DNA of 64,000 nucleotides from DATLGB01 sp037724045 (GTDB lineage: Bacteria > Actinomycetota > Thermoleophilia > Solirubrobacterales > Solirubrobacteraceae), in assembly GCA_037724045.1 (NCBI GenBank), contig JBBJOW010000005.1:1-64000 (forward strand), in the 5' to 3' direction. This document shows positions 16,325 through 25,208 of this stretch, one piece after another (positions within the stretch are counted from its first letter, which is position 1; each line of letters opens with the position of its first letter). The translations under genes were made by a program, and so were the position numbers. The notes beneath the pieces are model-generated. The model worked only from the letters and a program-made list of their open reading frames with translations, did not search any database and was not told the origin of the DNA.

Positions 16325-17232
16325 GCACCGCCATCCTCGTGCTGTCGGTCGACGAGGCGCCGCTGCTGACGCACTGCCTGCCGGCCGCCGTCGGGCAGCC
16401 CGACGCGTTCGTGGTCGTCGTCGACAACGCCTGTGAGGACGCCACCGCCGCGGTGGCGCGCGAGCACGGCGCCCGCGTCGTGTCGCTGGGAGAGCGGCGC
16501 AGCTATGCGGCCGCGCTGAACGCCGGGTTCGCGGCGCTCGGTGACGCCGAAGCGGTGCTGCTGCTCAACGCCGACTGCTTCCTCGACCCCGGCTACCTTG
16601 CCGCGGCGCTGCCCCGGCTGCGCGAGCCCGGTGTCGGCAGCGTGGCCGGCAAGCTGCTGCGCGTGGCCGGCCCGCACGCCGCGCCGGACGCGATCGACGC
16701 CGCGGGGATGTGGATCGACCGGCGGCGCAAGAACGGCCTCGTCGGCCACGGCACGCCGCTGCCGTCGCACGCCCGCCGGTGCGAGGTCTTCGGCGCCGAC
16801 GGCGCCTGCGCTCTGTACCGCCGCGAGGCGCTCGACGCGTGCGCACCCGAGGTCTTCGACGAGCACATGGGCCTGTGGGTGACCGACGCCGACCTCGCCT
16901 GGCGCGTGCGCCGCGCCGGCTGGCGCAGCGTGTACGAACCGGCCGCCACCGCTCGCCACATGCGCACCTATTCCCCGTCCAAGCGGGCTGCGACCTCCGA
17001 GGCCCACCGTCGCCTGCAGTTCTGCAACCGCTACCTGCTCATGGCTCGCAACGAGTCCGCGCGCACGTTCGCGGCCAACCTCCCGTGGATCCTGGCCTAC
17101 GAGCTGCTCGCCCTCGGCCACGTCGCGCTGCGCGAGCGGTTCCTCGCCCGTGGCTACCTCGAGGCGTGGCGGCTTGCGCCGGCCGTGCGCGCCAAGCGCA
17201 GGCGCGACCTCACTTCAGCCGCGGCAGCCTGA
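16321..17232 (+). CDS. Family 2 glycosyltransferase (rhamnosyltransferase-like)
   Basis: GT-A transferase of 303 residues. It has VVVVDNACEDATAAVAR, then SYAAALNAGFAALG, the DxD-like LLLNADCFLDP, and the acceptor-side VTDADLAWRVRRAGWRSVYE. This architecture is common in WbbL/rhamnosyl-type GT2 enzymes. The C-terminal amphipathic region (LPWILAYELLALGHVALRER) may dock to the membrane. GTG 16321 overlaps the previous stop. The sugar specificity is not determinable. Confidence 0.9.
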   Translation: MSTAILVLSVDEAPLLTHCLPAAVGQPDAFVVVVDNACEDATAAVAREHGARVVSLGERRSYAAALNAGFAALGDAEAVLLLNADCFLDPGYLAAALPRLREPGVGSVAGKLLRVAGPHAAPDAIDAAGMWIDRRRKNGLVGHGTPLPSHARRCEVFGADGACALYRREALDACAPEVFDEHMGLWVTDADLAWRVRRAGWRSVYEPAATARHMRTYSPSKRAATSEAHRRLQFCNRYLLMARNESARTFAANLPWILAYELLALGHVALRERFLARGYLEAWRLAPAVRAKRRRDLTSAAAA

Positions 17233-17362
17233 CCCGCCGCGCGGCCGTCGCGAGCACCGTGCCGTCAGCGCTCAGCAGCCGCACGGCGTAGGCGACCCGG
17301 ACCGTCTTGAAGGCAGCGACAGCAGGAGGCAGAGACACCTGGTCATGGTCATCTAACGGCAG
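17210..17362 (-). pseudogene. Possible C-terminal remnant of a secreted protein gene
   Basis: On the minus strand an open segment of about 50 codons reads DQVSLPPAVAAFKTVRVAYA onward and ends VLATAARRVRLPRLK before a stop at 17212-17210. This looks like the last beta strands of an Ig-like or surface-protein domain. Upstream of about 17362 the frame runs into the promoter region and antisense side of the response regulator gene, and no proper start or N-terminal part exists. It is best explained as a truncated gene end, but chance is possible. It is the only content seen in the 194-bp gap before the regulator. Confidence 0.3.
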
Positions 17363-17426
17363 CCTTGCACGAGATCTGCACGTTATCCCGCCCTCGCTTG
17401 CACGCCTCGCTGGCAGACTCGGCGTC

Positions 17427-18107
17427 GTGGACCAAGCCGTGATCGCCGTCATCGAGGACGAGGAGACCATCGCCGCCGCGATCGCCGCACGGCTGACCGC
17501 CGAGGGGTTCGCGGTCGAGGTCGCCCACGACGGGCCGGCGGGCGTCGCCCTCTGCGAGCGGGTGCTCCCGGACCTCGTCGTGCTCGACGTGATGCTCCCC
17601 GGCCTCGACGGCACGGAGGTCTGCCGGCGCATCCAGCGCACCCGCCCCGTGCCGGTCCTGATGCTCACGGCGCGCGATGCGGAGGAGGACGTCCTCGTCG
17701 GCCTGGGGGTCGGCGCCGACGACTACATGACCAAACCGTTCTCCATGCGCGAGCTGGTGGCCCGGGTGCGGGTGCTCCTGCGGCGCGTCGAACTCCGGCC
17801 TCGCGCCGGCGAGGGCGACGCGGTGCGCGCCGGCGGCGTCACGGTCGACCGCGCCCAGCGCCGCGTGCGCGTGGACGGCGGCGAGGTCCACCTCACCCCG
17901 ACGGAGTTCGAGCTGCTCGTGCTGATGGCGGCGCGCCCGGGCGTCGTCTTCTCCCGCGAGCAGCTGCTCGCCGACGTGTGGGGTTGGCGCGACGGGGCGG
18001 GCACGCGCACCGTCGACTCCCACGTCCGCGGCCTGCGGGCCAAGGTGGGCCCCGGGCGCATCCGCACCGTGACCGGCATCGGCTACGCGTTCGAGACCGG
18101 CCAGTGA
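17427..18107 (+). CDS. OmpR/PhoB-family response regulator
   Basis: Two-component DNA-binding regulator of 226 residues. The receiver domain (6-120) has acidic pocket EDEE, phospho-acceptor Asp in VVLDVMLPGLDG, the conserved Thr in VLMLTARD, and Lys in DDYMTKPFSMREL. The C-terminal winged helix (about 130-224) includes LTPTEFELLVLMAARPGVVF and TRTVDSHVRGLRAKVG. It forms an operon with its kinase (stop and ATG share one base). The GTG start at 17427 has CAGACT 7 nt upstream. The output genes are unknown; the co-transcribed membrane protein and lipoprotein suggest envelope sensing. Confidence 0.95.
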   Translation: MDQAVIAVIEDEETIAAAIAARLTAEGFAVEVAHDGPAGVALCERVLPDLVVLDVMLPGLDGTEVCRRIQRTRPVPVLMLTARDAEEDVLVGLGVGADDYMTKPFSMRELVARVRVLLRRVELRPRAGEGDAVRAGGVTVDRAQRRVRVDGGEVHLTPTEFELLVLMAARPGVVFSREQLLADVWGWRDGAGTRTVDSHVRGLRAKVGPGRIRTVTGIGYAFETGQ

Positions 18108-19081
18108 TGCGCCCGCTGGACCGGATCGGCTCCATCAAGCTCAAGCTCGGCATCGTGATCGTGGCCACGGTCACGGGCACGGTCCTGATCCTGTTCTTCG
18201 GCAAACGGGCCGGGCTGCTGATCGAGGAGCGCGCGCTCGTGGCGGTCGGGCTCGGCCTGGTGATGGTCCAGCTGCTCGCACGCGGGATGACGTCGCCGCT
18301 GCGCGAGATGGCGGCGGCGGCCGTGGCGATGGCCGGCGGGGACCACTCGCGCCGGGTCACGGAGACCTCACGCGACGAGGTCGGCGACCTGGCGCGGGCG
18401 TTCAACGCGATGGCCGCCGAGCTCGCCGACGTCGACCGTGCGCGCCGTGAGCTCGTCGCCAACGTCTCCCACGAACTGCGCACGCCGCTCACCGCGCTGC
18501 AGGCGCTGCTCGAGAACCTCGCCGACGGCGTCGCGCCGGCGGACCCGGAGGCGCTGCGGACCGCGCTGGCGCAGACGGAGCGCCTGGGACGGCTGGTCGG
18601 CCAGCTCCTCGACCTGTCCCGGCTCGAGGCGGGCGCGGTCCCGCTGGCCCCACGCGACTTCGCGGTCCGCGAGCTGCTGGAGCAGGCGACGCGGGAATGC
18701 GCGCTCGACGGGCGCCCGGTCCGGCTCGCGGTGCAGGTCCAGCCGGGCGATCTGCGCGCGCACGCGGACCCGGAGCGTGTGCACCAGGTCGTCGCGAACC
18801 TGCTCGAGAACGCCGTCCGCCACTCGCCGCCCGACGGCCGGGTGTGGCTGAGCGCGCACACCACCGGCGGCGGCGTGATGCTGCAGGTCGCCGACGAGGG
18901 GCCGGGCATCCCCGATGAGCAGGCCGAGCGCGTGTTCGAGCGCTTCGAGCGGGGCGGCGACGGCGGCACCGGCCTCGGCCTCGCGATCGCGCGCTGGATC
19001 GTGGAGGCGCACGGCGGCGCGATCCGGGCCGAGCGCGGCGCGGCGGGCGGCTGCCGCATGGTCGTGGAGCTTCCGGGATGA
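18107..19081 (+). CDS. Sensor histidine kinase (HAMP-HisKA-HATPase)
   Basis: A 324-residue kinase. Two hydrophobic segments (about 10-30 and 40-60) are separated by a loop of only about ten residues, so there is almost no extracellular sensor. A HAMP linker follows (SPLREMAAAAVAMAGGDHSR). The H box is VANVSHELRTPLTAL, the N box LLENAVRHSP, G1 VADEGPGIPDEQ, and G2 GTGLGLAIARWIVE. It phosphorylates the regulator encoded just upstream. The short loop suggests that it senses within the membrane or through the partner proteins encoded downstream. Confidence 0.95.
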   Translation: MRPLDRIGSIKLKLGIVIVATVTGTVLILFFGKRAGLLIEERALVAVGLGLVMVQLLARGMTSPLREMAAAAVAMAGGDHSRRVTETSRDEVGDLARAFNAMAAELADVDRARRELVANVSHELRTPLTALQALLENLADGVAPADPEALRTALAQTERLGRLVGQLLDLSRLEAGAVPLAPRDFAVRELLEQATRECALDGRPVRLAVQVQPGDLRAHADPERVHQVVANLLENAVRHSPPDGRVWLSAHTTGGGVMLQVADEGPGIPDEQAERVFERFERGGDGGTGLGLAIARWIVEAHGGAIRAERGAAGGCRMVVELPG

Positions 19082-20322
19082 CCCGCTCCTTCGCGGTCGC
19101 CGCGCTGCCCGCGGCCCCGGCGTGGTGGGGCCTGTCGACGATCGGCGTGAGCGTCTTCGCGGCCCTCGCGGTCGTCGGGCACCCGGTCGGCCTCGGGCTT
19201 ACCGTCGCGCTGCTCGGCGTGATCGCCACCGGTATCGCGGTGACGAAGCAGCGCGACCGCTGGACCCTCGCGTGGTGGTCCTTGGCGGCGCTGCTGGCGC
19301 TCATGCCCGCTTTGCGCACCGCCGGCTGGGTGGTGGCGCTGAGCGTCCTCGGAACGCTGGCGCTCGCCGTCGCGGCGGCCGGCCGCGCCGTCACCTGGCG
19401 GCGCGCGTTCGCCGCGCCCGGACGGTGGCTGGGCATGCTCGTGCCGGCGCCGCTCGTCGTCGTCGCCCTCGCCGGGCGCGGGACCTCCAACGCCGTGCTG
19501 CGCGGGCTGATCGGAGCGACGCTGCTGGTCGGGCTCTTCGGGGCGCTGTTCTCGGCCTCCGACGCGGCCTTCGGCAGTCTGTCGTCCCAGGTGGTCCCCG
19601 ACCTCGACCACGCCCGCGGCCGGCTCGCGCTCGGCGTCTTCGCCGCCGCGGTGTGCGGCGCGCTGGCGCTGGTGGCCGTGATGCCCGCGGCGGAGCCAGG
19701 CGCCGCGCCGCCGCCGGTGCTCGGCCGGGTGGAGACCGTCATCGCGCTCGGCGCGCTGCTGGCGCTCTTCGCCGCATTCGTCGCCGTCCAGGCGGCCGCG
19801 CTGTTCGGGGGTGACGCGTTCGTACGGCGCACTGCGGGCCTGACGTACGCGCAGTACGCCCGCTCGGGCTTCGTGCTGCTGCTCGTCGTCGCGGGGCTGA
19901 CACTCGGCGTGGTCGCGGCGGCGGCGCGCTGGGCACGCGCCGACCGCCGCCTGCTCGTGGCGCTGTGCGTCCTCACGCTGGTGATCCTCGCCTCCGCGTG
20001 GCACCGCCTCGGCCTCTACACGGACGCCTACGGCGCCACCCGCGCGCGGGAGTTCGCGGCCTGGTCGATCCTCTGGCTCGCGGGTCTGTTCGCGCTCGTC
20101 ATGGCGCGGCAGGGAGTGCCGCGCGCCGTGATCACCTGGTCCGCCGTCCTCGGTGTTGCCTTCGGCTTGTCGGACCCGGACGCACGGATCGCCGCCAACA
20201 GCGACGACCGCGTCTACCGCCAATCGCTCAGCGAAGACGCGGCAGGCGTCCTCGGCCGCTGCGTGGACCGCGGCGGCGGCCTGTGGTCCGTCACGCTGAC
20301 CGAGATGCGTCATCCGTGCTGA
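19078..20322 (+). CDS. DUF4173/DUF4153-type polytopic membrane protein
   Basis: A 414-residue integral membrane protein with about 11 helices. The C-terminal region has the DUF4173 features TYAQYARSGFVLLLVVAGLT and ASAWHRLGLYTDAYGATRAR. It overlaps the kinase gene by ATGA and the lipoprotein gene by TGATG, so the four genes are tightly coupled. Family members often lie beside two-component systems, which supports a shared envelope role, but the biochemical function is unknown. The last 60 residues (NSDDRVYRQSLSEDAAGVLG) are soluble and probably extracytoplasmic. Confidence 0.85.
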   Translation: MTRSFAVAALPAAPAWWGLSTIGVSVFAALAVVGHPVGLGLTVALLGVIATGIAVTKQRDRWTLAWWSLAALLALMPALRTAGWVVALSVLGTLALAVAAAGRAVTWRRAFAAPGRWLGMLVPAPLVVVALAGRGTSNAVLRGLIGATLLVGLFGALFSASDAAFGSLSSQVVPDLDHARGRLALGVFAAAVCGALALVAVMPAAEPGAAPPPVLGRVETVIALGALLALFAAFVAVQAAALFGGDAFVRRTAGLTYAQYARSGFVLLLVVAGLTLGVVAAAARWARADRRLLVALCVLTLVILASAWHRLGLYTDAYGATRAREFAAWSILWLAGLFALVMARQGVPRAVITWSAVLGVAFGLSDPDARIAANSDDRVYRQSLSEDAAGVLGRCVDRGGGLWSVTLTEMRHPC

Positions 20323-21887
20323 TGGCGGGTACGGCGAACCGTATGCGGTGGGCGCTGCTGTTCGCGCTGGTGCTGGCGTTCGTCGGGTGCGGCGAGGACG
20401 AGCGCGGCGCGAGCGGGGCCGGCGAGCACGCGCGCGGCTTCCTCGACCCGGACACCCAGACGGTGATCACGGTCGATCTCGACTACGACGGTGAGCAGTG
20501 GGACGCGCTCGCCGCGCTCTACGAGCGGCTTGCGCCGGGGATCCTGGCCGGCGAGATGATGGACGAGCTCGCGACGCTCGACGGCGCGCTGCGCAGCCTC
20601 GCGCGCGAAGGGGATCTCGACTTCGACGCCGACATCCGCCCGGTGCTCGACGGCACGCTGGTGATCGGCCTGCGGCCCGCGCCGCCCGACCGCGACCAGG
20701 GACTGCTCGACCAGCCCGTCCAGCTGCAGGCCGTCTACCGGACCGACGCCGAGGCGCTCGCACGCCTCACGCGCGCGCTCGGACTGAAGCCGGACCCGGA
20801 TCTCAGCTCGGAGGGCCTCGACTATCTCGAGGACGAAATCGCCGTCGCCGGGGGCGACACCGTGCTGCTCGACCTCGACGGAGGTGTGAACCGGATGCCC
20901 GAAGGGCCGCCGCTGGCCGCCGACCGATTGCCGGCCGAGGGTGACGACCTCGTGGCGGCGCGCCTCCAGCCCGGTGCGCTGGCGTCGATGTTCCGCGGAG
21001 CGGCGCTCGAGCAGGTCCTCGCCACCCCGGCCGGTGCGGCGCTGCGCGGAGCCGACAGCACCCTGCGGGTCGAGGAAGACGGGCTGAGCGCCGAAGCCCG
21101 CGTCGACTTCGACGGCCTCGCCGCCGACGAGCTGCCGCTGCCGCCGGCGAGCGACCTGCAGCTGCCCGACGCGCCGTTTGCCAGCGCCAGCGCCGACCAG
21201 AGCCAGACCACGGTGTTCCTCGCCCGATTGGTCCGCGCCGCCTTCCCGGGCTCGCGCTTCGTCGAGCGCGTGGAGGGTTTCGAGCGCGCTGCCGGGATCA
21301 GCTTCGACGACGCCGTCCTGGGCGCGTTCGCCGGCCCGAGCGTCACCGTCTTCGATCCGCTCGCCGATCCGCCGGCCTTCGCGGCCCGCAGCACGCTGCG
21401 CGATCCGGACGCCATGCGCGAGCTGCTGCCGGATCTCGCGCCGGCGCTGCCCGCGATCCTCGAGAGCCTGGAGGCGCTCGGGCGCGGTGGCCTCGTCACG
21501 CTGCTGCTGGTGGCTCCCGACGCGCCGATGACCCCGCAGGCCTTCGGCGCGCCGGGCGGCGTCCGGGTCCGCCCGCTCGGCGAGGGCGACGAGCTGCTCT
21601 ACGAGGTGACGGGCTTCGAGGACGGCGACGTCCCCGGTGCGCCCGCTCAGATCGTCTTCGGGGTCCTCGACGACGCCTTCGTCGTCGGTTCCAGCGCCGA
21701 GCAGGCACGTCGCGCCGCCACGCTGGAGACCGTGCCGGCCGAGCCGGCGGCCACGCGCCTGCGCATCCGCCCCGGTGAGCTCGCCCCCGACGAGGAGCTG
21801 GCGGTCCTCATCGACCGCGTCGAGATCGATGCCTCCGCCGAGGACGGCGACATCGTCGCCCACGGCGAGCTCCGCCTCGCCGACTAA
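20322..21887 (+). CDS. Secreted lipoprotein, DUF3352-like
   Basis: A 521-residue lipoprotein. The start region (MAGTANRMRWALLFALVLAF) carries a hydrophobic signal and a lipobox-like FVGC; cleavage would leave Cys followed by GEDERGASG. The body alternates acidic helices with repeats of the type seen in DUF3352 proteins (FLDPDTQTVITVDLDYDGEQW; GVLDDAFVVGSSAEQARRAA). It is strongly acidic. It is the last gene of the two-component operon and is likely an extracytoplasmic partner. An internal ATG at 20343 is an alternative start that fits the signal peptide better. Confidence 0.75.
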   Translation: MAGTANRMRWALLFALVLAFVGCGEDERGASGAGEHARGFLDPDTQTVITVDLDYDGEQWDALAALYERLAPGILAGEMMDELATLDGALRSLAREGDLDFDADIRPVLDGTLVIGLRPAPPDRDQGLLDQPVQLQAVYRTDAEALARLTRALGLKPDPDLSSEGLDYLEDEIAVAGGDTVLLDLDGGVNRMPEGPPLAADRLPAEGDDLVAARLQPGALASMFRGAALEQVLATPAGAALRGADSTLRVEEDGLSAEARVDFDGLAADELPLPPASDLQLPDAPFASASADQSQTTVFLARLVRAAFPGSRFVERVEGFERAAGISFDDAVLGAFAGPSVTVFDPLADPPAFAARSTLRDPDAMRELLPDLAPALPAILESLEALGRGGLVTLLLVAPDAPMTPQAFGAPGGVRVRPLGEGDELLYEVTGFEDGDVPGAPAQIVFGVLDDAFVVGSSAEQARRAATLETVPAEPAATRLRIRPGELAPDEELAVLIDRVEIDASAEDGDIVAHGELRLAD

Positions 21888-21899
21888 GGACCCGTAGCC

Positions 21900-22826
21900 C
21901 TAACGCTGCGCTGAAGCGAGCTCGTAGACGTCCCAGGTCGCGCGGGCGGCGTCGTCCCAGGTCCATGCGGGCGGATCGGGGGCCGGCCGCTCCGCGGCGG
22001 CGCCGGCCGCGACGAGCCCGTCGAGGTCGTCAGTGTCGACGAACGTCGCTCGGTTGCCGAGCACCTCCCGTAGCGCGGGGACGTCGCACGCGACGACGGG
22101 TGTCCCGCAGGCGAGGGCCTCGACGGTCGGCAGGCCGAAGCCCTCGTCGTCGGAGGGGAAGACGAGGGCGCGGGCGCCGGTGTAGAGGGCCGCGAGCTCG
22201 TCGTCGTCGACCGCCCCGGTGAGGATCACGTCGGGCAGCTCGCGCGCCCACGGGCCGGGGTCGCCGACGAGGACGACGGGCAGTTTGGAGGGGGTTCCGG
22301 CGAGCGCAGCGACGCGCTTGCGCGGGTCGGGGTGGCGCAGGCCGCCGACCCAGACGAGGTAGTCGTCGGGCAGCGCGTGACGCTTGCGCGCGGCGGCGAC
22401 CTGGGCGGCGCTGCGGGGGGAGAAGGCTGGGTCGGCGGCCTCGGGCACCACGTGGACGTGCGCGGCGTCGACCTTGAGCATGGCGACGGCGTCCTCGGCG
22501 ACCGTGGTCGTCGGCACGATCACGCGGCTCGCCCGCTCCACCGCCAGGTAGCGCATGCGGAAGCGCAGGCCCGAGCGCAGGTACTCGCCGGGGCGCTTCA
22601 TCGGGATCAGGTCGTGCAGCGTGACCACCATGGGGATGCGCGGGCGCAGCAGCGCCCCGTCGATCCAGGGGGAGTGGTAGAGGTCGACGCCCCGGGGCCG
22701 GTGCGCGTCCACGATCTCGCCGCCGCGGCGTTGGGCCTCCGCCCCGAGCGCCGTCCGCAGCGATCGCGCGTAGCGGGCGATGCCGCTTGGGCCCGAGGCC
22801 GGACGGCTGTCGAAGGCAACCCTCAC
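21900..22826 (-). CDS. Family 4 glycosyltransferase
   Basis: A GT-B transferase of 308 residues, beginning MRVAFDSRPASGPSGIARYA, which is a mannosyl/rhamnosyltransferase-type N-terminus. TLHDLIPMKRPGEYL, YLVWVGGLRHPDPRKRVAAL and ALVFPSDDEGFGLPTVEALA (EX7E) follow. The GTG start at 22826 comes immediately after the conserved hairpin spacer. It is the second gene of a minus-strand pair with the GT4 gene upstream. Donor and acceptor are unknown. Confidence 0.9.
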   Translation of the reverse strand: MRVAFDSRPASGPSGIARYARSLRTALGAEAQRRGGEIVDAHRPRGVDLYHSPWIDGALLRPRIPMVVTLHDLIPMKRPGEYLRSGLRFRMRYLAVERASRVIVPTTTVAEDAVAMLKVDAAHVHVVPEAADPAFSPRSAAQVAAARKRHALPDDYLVWVGGLRHPDPRKRVAALAGTPSKLPVVLVGDPGPWARELPDVILTGAVDDDELAALYTGARALVFPSDDEGFGLPTVEALACGTPVVACDVPALREVLGNRATFVDTDDLDGLVAAGAAAERPAPDPPAWTWDDAARATWDVYELASAQR

Positions 22827-22869
22827 GGTGCGACCGCCCTCCGGGCGGTGCTTTCCTGATGCTGCGCAA
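22827..22869 (-). promoter_or_regulatory. Intercistronic hairpin spacer, copy 2
   Basis: The 43-nt gap between two GT4 genes on the minus strand reads ATCAGGAAAGC, stem ACCGCCC, loop GGA, stem GGGCGGT, then CGCACC directly before the GTG. It is nearly identical to the spacer at 26180-26222, including the flank. The AGGA could serve as a Shine-Dalgarno sequence if the hairpin is folded, since about 10 unpaired bases would then separate it from the GTG. Confidence 0.65.
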
Positions 22870-23883
22870 TCACGGTGCGATCAGCCCCATCACGCGCTCG
22901 GCGACCTTGCTGACGTGCCAGCGCTTGGCCCGCTCGCGCCCGGCGGCGCCCATCGCCTCGCGGTTGGCCAGCACCTCGAGGATCGCCTCGGCGAGCGCGT
23001 CCGGATCGGAAGCGGGGACGAGCCGTCCCGTCACCCCGTCCTCGACCACCTCGGCGAGGCCGCCCACCCGCGTGGCGACCACCGGCGTGCCGGCGTTCAT
23101 CGCCTCGACCAGCACGGTCCCGCCCGGCTCCTGAAGCGAAGGCAGGACAAGCACGTCGAGCGACGACATGAGCCCGGCGGCGCCGTCCACCCAGCCGTAG
23201 TGCTCGACATTGTGGCTGGAGCGCACCTGGCCGACGTACTCGGGATCGGAGTTGTACGGATCGTCGCCGACCAGGACCACGCGGACGCCGGCGGCGCGGA
23301 GGCGGTGCGCCGCGCTCACGAGGTCCAGGACGCCCTTGCGGCGCTCGATGCGACCGACGTAGCCGACGACGGGCTGGTCGCCGGGCGGCCATGGCGGCGT
23401 GACCCGGCGCGGCTCGGCCTCGATCGGGCAGCCGACGACATGGGTCCGCGCGGAGAGGTCGCCGAGCCGTTCGGCGACGGCGGCGGATGCGGCGAGCACC
23501 ACGTCGGCACGGCGCCAGAGCGCGGGCACCCGGTCGACGATGTCGTGCACGTGCAGCACGGCGCGCTTGTCGCGGGGCACGGCGGGCAGCAGGCGGCCGC
23601 AGACGGTCCCGTTGAGGTAGGTCACGTCATGGCGACGCGACAGCCTGCGGGCCGCGGGCCACGAGGCCACCGCCCGCGCCCCCTTGCCGCCGCCGAGGCC
23701 GCCGACGTTCAGCTCCGCGCAGCTCAACCCTCGCTGCGCGCCGACGCGGCGCACGGGCCCGTCGCCGGGGGTCGTGAGGGTCACGTCCCAGCCGGCGTGG
23801 CGCATGCGCGCGAGCAGTCGCAGCAGCACGATCTCCGCGCCGCCGGGGTGGTCCACCGGCGTCACGGCGAGGACGGAGGGCAC
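22870..23883 (-). CDS. Family 4 glycosyltransferase
   Basis: A 337-residue GT-B transferase. The N-terminus VPSVLAVTPVDHPGGAEIVL has the donor-side glycine-rich loop. The C-terminal part contains VVGYVGRIERRKGVLDLVSA and VLVLPSLQEPGGTVLVEAMN with the EX7E motif. The GTG at 23883 has TAGCCT 7 nt upstream and faces the divergent GT2 gene. The next gene follows after the 43-nt hairpin spacer. Specificity is unknown. Confidence 0.9.
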   Translation of the reverse strand: MPSVLAVTPVDHPGGAEIVLLRLLARMRHAGWDVTLTTPGDGPVRRVGAQRGLSCAELNVGGLGGGKGARAVASWPAARRLSRRHDVTYLNGTVCGRLLPAVPRDKRAVLHVHDIVDRVPALWRRADVVLAASAAVAERLGDLSARTHVVGCPIEAEPRRVTPPWPPGDQPVVGYVGRIERRKGVLDLVSAAHRLRAAGVRVVLVGDDPYNSDPEYVGQVRSSHNVEHYGWVDGAAGLMSSLDVLVLPSLQEPGGTVLVEAMNAGTPVVATRVGGLAEVVEDGVTGRLVPASDPDALAEAILEVLANREAMGAAGRERAKRWHVSKVAERVMGLIAP

Positions 23884-23890
23884 TCCCGCG

Positions 23891-23912
23891 AGGCTATTGG
23901 TCCCGGTAGGTT
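23891..23912. promoter_or_regulatory. Divergent leaderless promoters between GT4 and GT2 genes
   Basis: The 36-bp gap holds TAGCCT on the minus strand (23896-23891), 7 nt from GTG 23883, and TAGGTT on the plus strand (23907-23912), 7 nt from GTG 23920. The equal spacing on both sides supports a common promoter grammar with transcription starting at the start codon. Confidence 0.5.
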
Positions 23913-23919
23913 CGCCTCC

Positions 23920-24705
23920 GTGCGCGCCAGCGTCGTGATCCGGGTCCGCGACGAGGCCGCGGCCCTGGAGCGGCTGCTGCGCGAGCTCGCCGACCAGTCG
24001 GCTGCCCACGAGGTGGTGGTGGTGGACTCGGGCTCGCGCGACGGGTCGGCGGACGTGGCCCGAGCGGCCGGCGCGCGCGTGCTCGAGATCCCGGCCCGTG
24101 CGTTCACCTTCGGGCGGGCGCTGAACCTCGGCGCGGCTGCCTGCGTCGCGGAGACGATCGTCGCACTCTCCGCGCACGCCTACCCGCGCGAGGCCGGCTG
24201 GCTGGAGCGGATGGCGGCGGCGCTCGACGACCCGCAGGTCGCGTGCACCTTCGGACCGTCGCACGACGCGGCGGGACAGCCGCTGCGCGCGGCCATCCGC
24301 CAGGACGCCGCACTCGTCGCCGGCCAGCCGTTCTGGGGCTACAGCAACGGCGCCGGCGCCTTCCGCGCGGCGCTGTGGCGCGGGCGCGGCTTCCGCGAGG
24401 ACCTGCCGGGCTGCGAGGACCGCGAGTGGGCGCTGTGGGCGATGCAGGCCGGCTACGTGTGCCTGCTCGACCCGGCGCTCGCCGTCGACCACGATCACTC
24501 CAAGGACTCGCTGCGGCAGTCCTTCCGCCGCTACGCACGCGAGGCCCGGGGCGACTCGGCGTTCGTGGACCTGCCGCCCTACCGCGTTCGCGACGCTGCG
24601 GGCGAATGGTGGACCGATCAGGGCTGGCATCGCTCCCGCGCCCGCGCCCGGCTGGACCCGCGCCGCGCCGCCCGCCTGGCGGGGAAGTGGTGGGGCCGCC
24701 GATGA
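23920..24705 (+). CDS. Family 2 glycosyltransferase
   Basis: A GT-A transferase of 261 residues. VRASVVIRVRDEAAALERLL, VVVDSGSRDGSADVARAAGA and FGRALNLGAAAC mark the nucleotide-binding half. SNGAGAFRAALW and LPGCEDREWALWAMQAGYV (the ED-x2-W region) mark the acceptor half. The metal-binding DxD is weak: the expected place reads VALSAHAYPRE, a feature also seen in some rhamnosyl-type GT2 proteins. Its stop overlaps the next methyltransferase gene by ATGA. Confidence 0.88.
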   Translation: MRASVVIRVRDEAAALERLLRELADQSAAHEVVVVDSGSRDGSADVARAAGARVLEIPARAFTFGRALNLGAAACVAETIVALSAHAYPREAGWLERMAAALDDPQVACTFGPSHDAAGQPLRAAIRQDAALVAGQPFWGYSNGAGAFRAALWRGRGFREDLPGCEDREWALWAMQAGYVCLLDPALAVDHDHSKDSLRQSFRRYAREARGDSAFVDLPPYRVRDAAGEWWTDQGWHRSRARARLDPRRAARLAGKWWGRR

Positions 24706-25208
24706 CGCACGAGCCGTGGCGCTGGGCTTGGCGCTCCGGGCTGCTGCGAGCGGAGCTGCGCCCGGGCGACGACTGGCTCGACCTCGGATCCGGCGGCGGC
24801 CGCTTCCTGGAGCTCGCGCCCGGAGGCATCGGCGTCGACCCGGATCCCGCCTCGCCCGGGCTGCCGCTGGACGACGGTCACATCCCGCTTGGCCACGGCA
24901 GCGTCGATCTGGTCTGGTGCAGTGAGGTCATCGAGCACGTCGCCGACCCTCTCGCGCTGCTCTTCGAGGCCCGCCGGGTCCTGCGCCCTGGCGGGCGCCT
25001 CCTGCTGACCACGCCCGCGCACCCGCTCGTCCGCCGCGTCGCGATCGCCGCGTTGCGCTTCGACGCGCACTTCGACCCGATGGGCGGGCACCTGCGCTTC
25101 TTCACGCGCGCGTCGCTGACGCAGACCCTCGCCGCCGCGCACTTCGCCGACGTCGCCGTCTCCACCCGCCACGCCACCCTCGTCGCCAGGGCGACGCGCA
25201 CCGGATGA
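24702..25208 (+). CDS. Class I SAM-dependent methyltransferase (short)
   Basis: A 168-residue Methyltransf_11-type enzyme. Motif I is WLDLGSGGGRFLELAPGGIG, then VDLVWCSEVIEHVADPLALL, and ARRVLRPGGRLLLTTPAHP. It overlaps the preceding GT2 gene by ATGA and the following GT4 gene by ATGA. It is short for the family, with little beyond the catalytic core. Likely substrates are a sugar of the growing glycan or the lipid carrier intermediate. Confidence 0.9.
   Translation: MTHEPWRWAWRSGLLRAELRPGDDWLDLGSGGGRFLELAPGGIGVDPDPASPGLPLDDGHIPLGHGSVDLVWCSEVIEHVADPLALLFEARRVLRPGGRLLLTTPAHPLVRRVAIAALRFDAHFDPMGGHLRFFTRASLTQTLAAAHFADVAVSTRHATLVARATRTG

Noticed and set aside
17893..20313. An 806-codon minus-strand ORF over the kinase and DUF4173 genes
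   Set aside because: The plus-strand genes have clear domains and overlapping starts, while the minus ORF is low-complexity His/Arg/Gln-rich sequence.
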